Shown here piece by piece: positions 6,002 through 7,162 of a DNA stretch of 7,162 bases. Below the pieces are notes generated by a model. That model ran no database searches. It was not told where the DNA came from and was given only the letters and a program-made list of their open reading frames with translations. Every line of letters begins with the position of its first letter. The stretch's first letter is position 1. This stretch comes from Afipia sp. (GTDB lineage: Bacteria > Pseudomonadota > Alphaproteobacteria > Rhizobiales > Xanthobacteraceae). Position numbers and translations under genes: made by a program. Location of the stretch: contig JAPLPA010000238.1 of NCBI GenBank assembly GCA_026400415.1, positions 6,564-13,725 of the forward strand, given 5' to 3'.

Positions 6002-6592
6002 TTATGTCCGCCGCCGGCGTGGGGCAACCGAGAGTTCAGGCTCGAAGAGCATCGGTGCCTCGTTCTGACTTTTCCGAGCAATCTTCGCGCTCTCTATGGC
6101 AAGCATGCGAAATTTAGTGGTTACGCCCCCGTTTGCTGAAAATCCGCCGGTCTTGCCGTTCGCTGCCACCACACGATGGCAAGGAATCACGATGGGAAAG
6201 GGATTTTGACCTAAAGCCTTGCCAACGGCTTGGGATAGCAACTTGTCGCCCAGACGCGTGGCGATATCGCCATAGGTAAGTGTATCGCCAGGGGCGATTT
6301 CGCGCGCTATGTCGTAAACGCCTCGATTGAAATCCGGTACATCGGTCATATCGACGGTAACGAATAAAAGATCGATGGCTTCGCCGCACAGCAACGATGT
6401 CATTGCAGCGCAGGCTTCCGCAATCTCAACGGGCAGCGACGCGTCTTGAGCGGCAGGCGCTTTCTTGCGAAGCCGCACCCGCGTTGCCGCATCGCTTGCT
6501 TCAGGCAATTGAACGCCAAGAAGGCCGCGTTCGCCCCACGCGACACCGCAGCGTCCTATCGCCGTATCGAAAAGAGCCAAACCGGTTGTCAT
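6002..6592 (-). CDS. methylated-DNA--[protein]-cysteine S-methyltransferase (O6-alkylguanine repair)
   Basis: A 196-residue suicide repair enzyme that transfers alkyl groups from O6-alkylguanine in DNA to its own cysteine. The active site is IPCHRV with C138. Also present are Y107 in TLTYGDIA at the start of the helix-turn-helix, the hinge N130 in GQNPFPIVIPCHR, the loop GKTGGFSANGG (146-156), and E167 in RMLAIE. An N-terminal ribonuclease-like domain (about 1-85) precedes it, as in Ogt. The arginine finger normally found in the ARAVG segment is replaced: here LLSQAVG has Gln at 121. A basic C-terminal extension (about 170-196, ending PRRRRT) exceeds the usual length. GGAAG lies 6 bases before the ATG. 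It is the first gene of a - strand cluster with an AraC regulator, VOC and SRPBCC genes. I assign no symbol because ogt and ada naming is uncertain here. Confidence 0.93.
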   Translation of the reverse strand: MTTGLALFDTAIGRCGVAWGERGLLGVQLPEASDAATRVRLRKKAPAAQDASLPVEIAEACAAMTSLLCGEAIDLLFVTVDMTDVPDFNRGVYDIAREIAPGDTLTYGDIATRLGDKLLSQAVGKALGQNPFPIVIPCHRVVAANGKTGGFSANGGVTTKFRMLAIESAKIARKSQNEAPMLFEPELSVAPRRRRT

Positions 6593-6689
6593 GATGCTTC
6601 CGAATTTATCATTTTCATCGACTCTGACGATTGGAGAATATTGCTATCCACGACGCGATTTCCACCCGAATCCTGATGTGGGAGCCACC

Positions 6690-6718
6690 TTGCGGGCGAT
6701 TGCGCGCTGCGGCTAAGG
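6690..6718 (+). promoter_or_regulatory. putative tRNA-Gly promoter
   Basis: TTGCGG (6690-6695), a 17-base spacer and CTAAGG (6713-6718) give a -35/-10 pair that would start transcription about 4 bases before the mature tRNA. The boxes are imperfect, but their spacing and position suit a tRNA promoter. The rest of the 136-bp gap (6593-6728) must also hold the promoter of the divergent alkyltransferase cluster, for which I could not choose a convincing pair of boxes. Confidence 0.4.
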
Positions 6719-6728
6719 TTGTTGTCTC

Positions 6729-6802
6729 GCGGGCGTAGTTCAATGGCAGAACGGCAGCTTCCCAAGCTGCATACGAGGGTTCGATTCCCTTCGCCCGCTC
6801 CA
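6729..6802 (+). tRNA. tRNA-Gly(CCC)
   Basis: A complete 74-base cloverleaf: acceptor GCGGGCG (6729-6735) pairs with CGCCCGC (6792-6798), then discriminator T and an encoded CCA (6800-6802). The D-arm carries TTCAATGGCAGAA, the anticodon stem GCAGC/GCTGC encloses the loop TTCCCAA, and the T-arm is GAGGG-TTCGATT-CCCTT with a G-T pair. The anticodon CCC reads the glycine codon GGG, and the U73 discriminator is normal for bacterial glycine tRNAs. It stands alone, with no terminator visible between it and the next gene 21 bp away. Confidence 0.96.
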
Positions 6803-6823
6803 GCCTATGAACGGATAGATTCA

Positions 6824-7162
6824 ATGCCATCGCCAAAATCAGTGTGCATAGCAGGTGCCGGCAGCATCGGCTGTTTCGTTGGCGGCATGCTTCGGGCTGG
6901 CGGGCATCCGGTTTCGATGCTTGCACGGCCACGTGTGATGGATGAAGTCCGGTCGAATGGACTGAAGGTCACAAGTTTCGAAGGTATCGAGCATCGTTTT
7001 ACACCTGCAGAAATCAAGCTGTCCGATGATCCCTCAATTCTCGCCGATGCGGAAATCATTCTCGTCACGGTCAAGAGCGACGACACCGCGGAAGTAGCCA
7101 GTCTGATTGCTAAGCATGCATCTACGGATGCGACGATTGTCAGTCTTCAAAACGGGACCGGC
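6824..7162 (+). CDS. panE: 2-dehydropantoate 2-reductase (ApbA/PanE family), N-terminal part
   Basis: The first 113 codons of a gene running off the right edge. The predicted enzyme reduces 2-dehydropantoate (ketopantoate) to pantoate with NADPH in pantothenate and coenzyme A synthesis. The N terminus reads KSVCIAGAGSIGCFVGGML with the Rossmann glycine motif G11-A-G13-S-I-G16, followed by R35 in the SMLARP segment, a likely NADPH phosphate contact. IILVTVKS (78-85) holds K84, and VSLQNGTG holds N110; both match conserved active-site Lys and Asn positions of the family. ATG 6824 is the first usable start: the ATG at 6807 reaches a stop after three codons. The ribosome binding site is weak (GGATAGA). 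Because several ketopantoate-reductase paralogues exist in such genomes, the family is secure but the physiological substrate is less so. Confidence 0.88.
   Translation, partial: MPSPKSVCIAGAGSIGCFVGGMLRAGGHPVSMLARPRVMDEVRSNGLKVTSFEGIEHRFTPAEIKLSDDPSILADAEIILVTVKSDDTAEVASLIAKHASTDATIVSLQNGTG

Noticed and set aside
6593..6690. Promoter of the alkyltransferase cluster on the - strand (for example TATTCT or GATAAA as -10).
   Set aside because: AT-rich boxes exist, but none has a credible -35 partner at the right distance, so I did not annotate a site.
6729..6802. tRNA-Gly as an integration site for a genomic island.
   Set aside because: No integrase gene, no direct repeat of the tRNA 3' end and no change in gene style were seen on either side; the adjacent genes are ordinary chromosomal ones.
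6615..6932. A 105-codon reading frame on the - strand containing AKGIEPSYAAWEAAVLPLNYAR.
   Set aside because: This peptide is the antisense translation of the tRNA-Gly gene, a well-known source of false hypothetical proteins. The frame covers the tRNA and the start of panE and has no family features of its own.

Overview
The window looks like an ordinary chromosomal segment of an alphaproteobacterium, most likely of the Bradyrhizobium/Afipia/Rhodopseudomonas/Nitrobacter group (Hyphomicrobiales). The reasons are moderately high GC with matching codon use, a SAM-II riboswitch in front of metZ (a class best known from alphaproteobacteria), and a double-length 368-residue dCTP deaminase. The genus is an inference. 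No phage, transposon, integrase or CRISPR signal was seen.

Layout, left to right. (1) The last 54 codons of an SGNH/GDSL hydrolase on the + strand converge on metZ (O-succinylhomoserine sulfhydrylase, - strand). (2) The metZ leader (about 1400-1550, - strand) holds a SAM-II aptamer, then a mutually exclusive antiterminator/terminator pair ending in six U, then a possible helix over the metZ ribosome binding site. (3) Divergent from metZ are a tandem-domain dCTP deaminase gene and, 146 bp later, a MATE efflux transporter (both +). (4) Converging on the MATE gene with a 4-bp gap is a tight four-gene - strand cluster, in transcription order: O6-alkylguanine-DNA alkyltransferase, AraC-family regulator, VOC/glyoxalase-fold protein, SRPBCC protein. 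(5) Upstream of that cluster, pointing the other way, are tRNA-Gly(CCC) and the start of a 2-dehydropantoate 2-reductase gene that runs off the right edge.

How the parts work together. metZ makes homocysteine from O-succinylhomoserine, and its leader should shut expression off when S-adenosylmethionine is plentiful. The dCTP deaminase supplies dUMP/dUTP for thymidylate synthesis. The alkyltransferase and AraC genes, 9 bp apart, recall the Ada response with its regulator and repair domains as separate proteins, but the regulator lacks a recognisable Ada methyl-acceptor domain, so this link is a hypothesis. Cytosolic VOC and SRPBCC proteins follow in the same apparent operon and have no assignable substrate.

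The items most worth a second look are the alternative RNA structures around the SAM-II aptamer, the split of active-site motifs between the two halves of the dCTP deaminase, the missing arginine finger in the alkyltransferase, the Cys/His cluster in the AraC protein, and a hairpin that hides the VOC ribosome binding site and overlaps the AraC stop codon. Every gap between genes is shorter than 300 bases.
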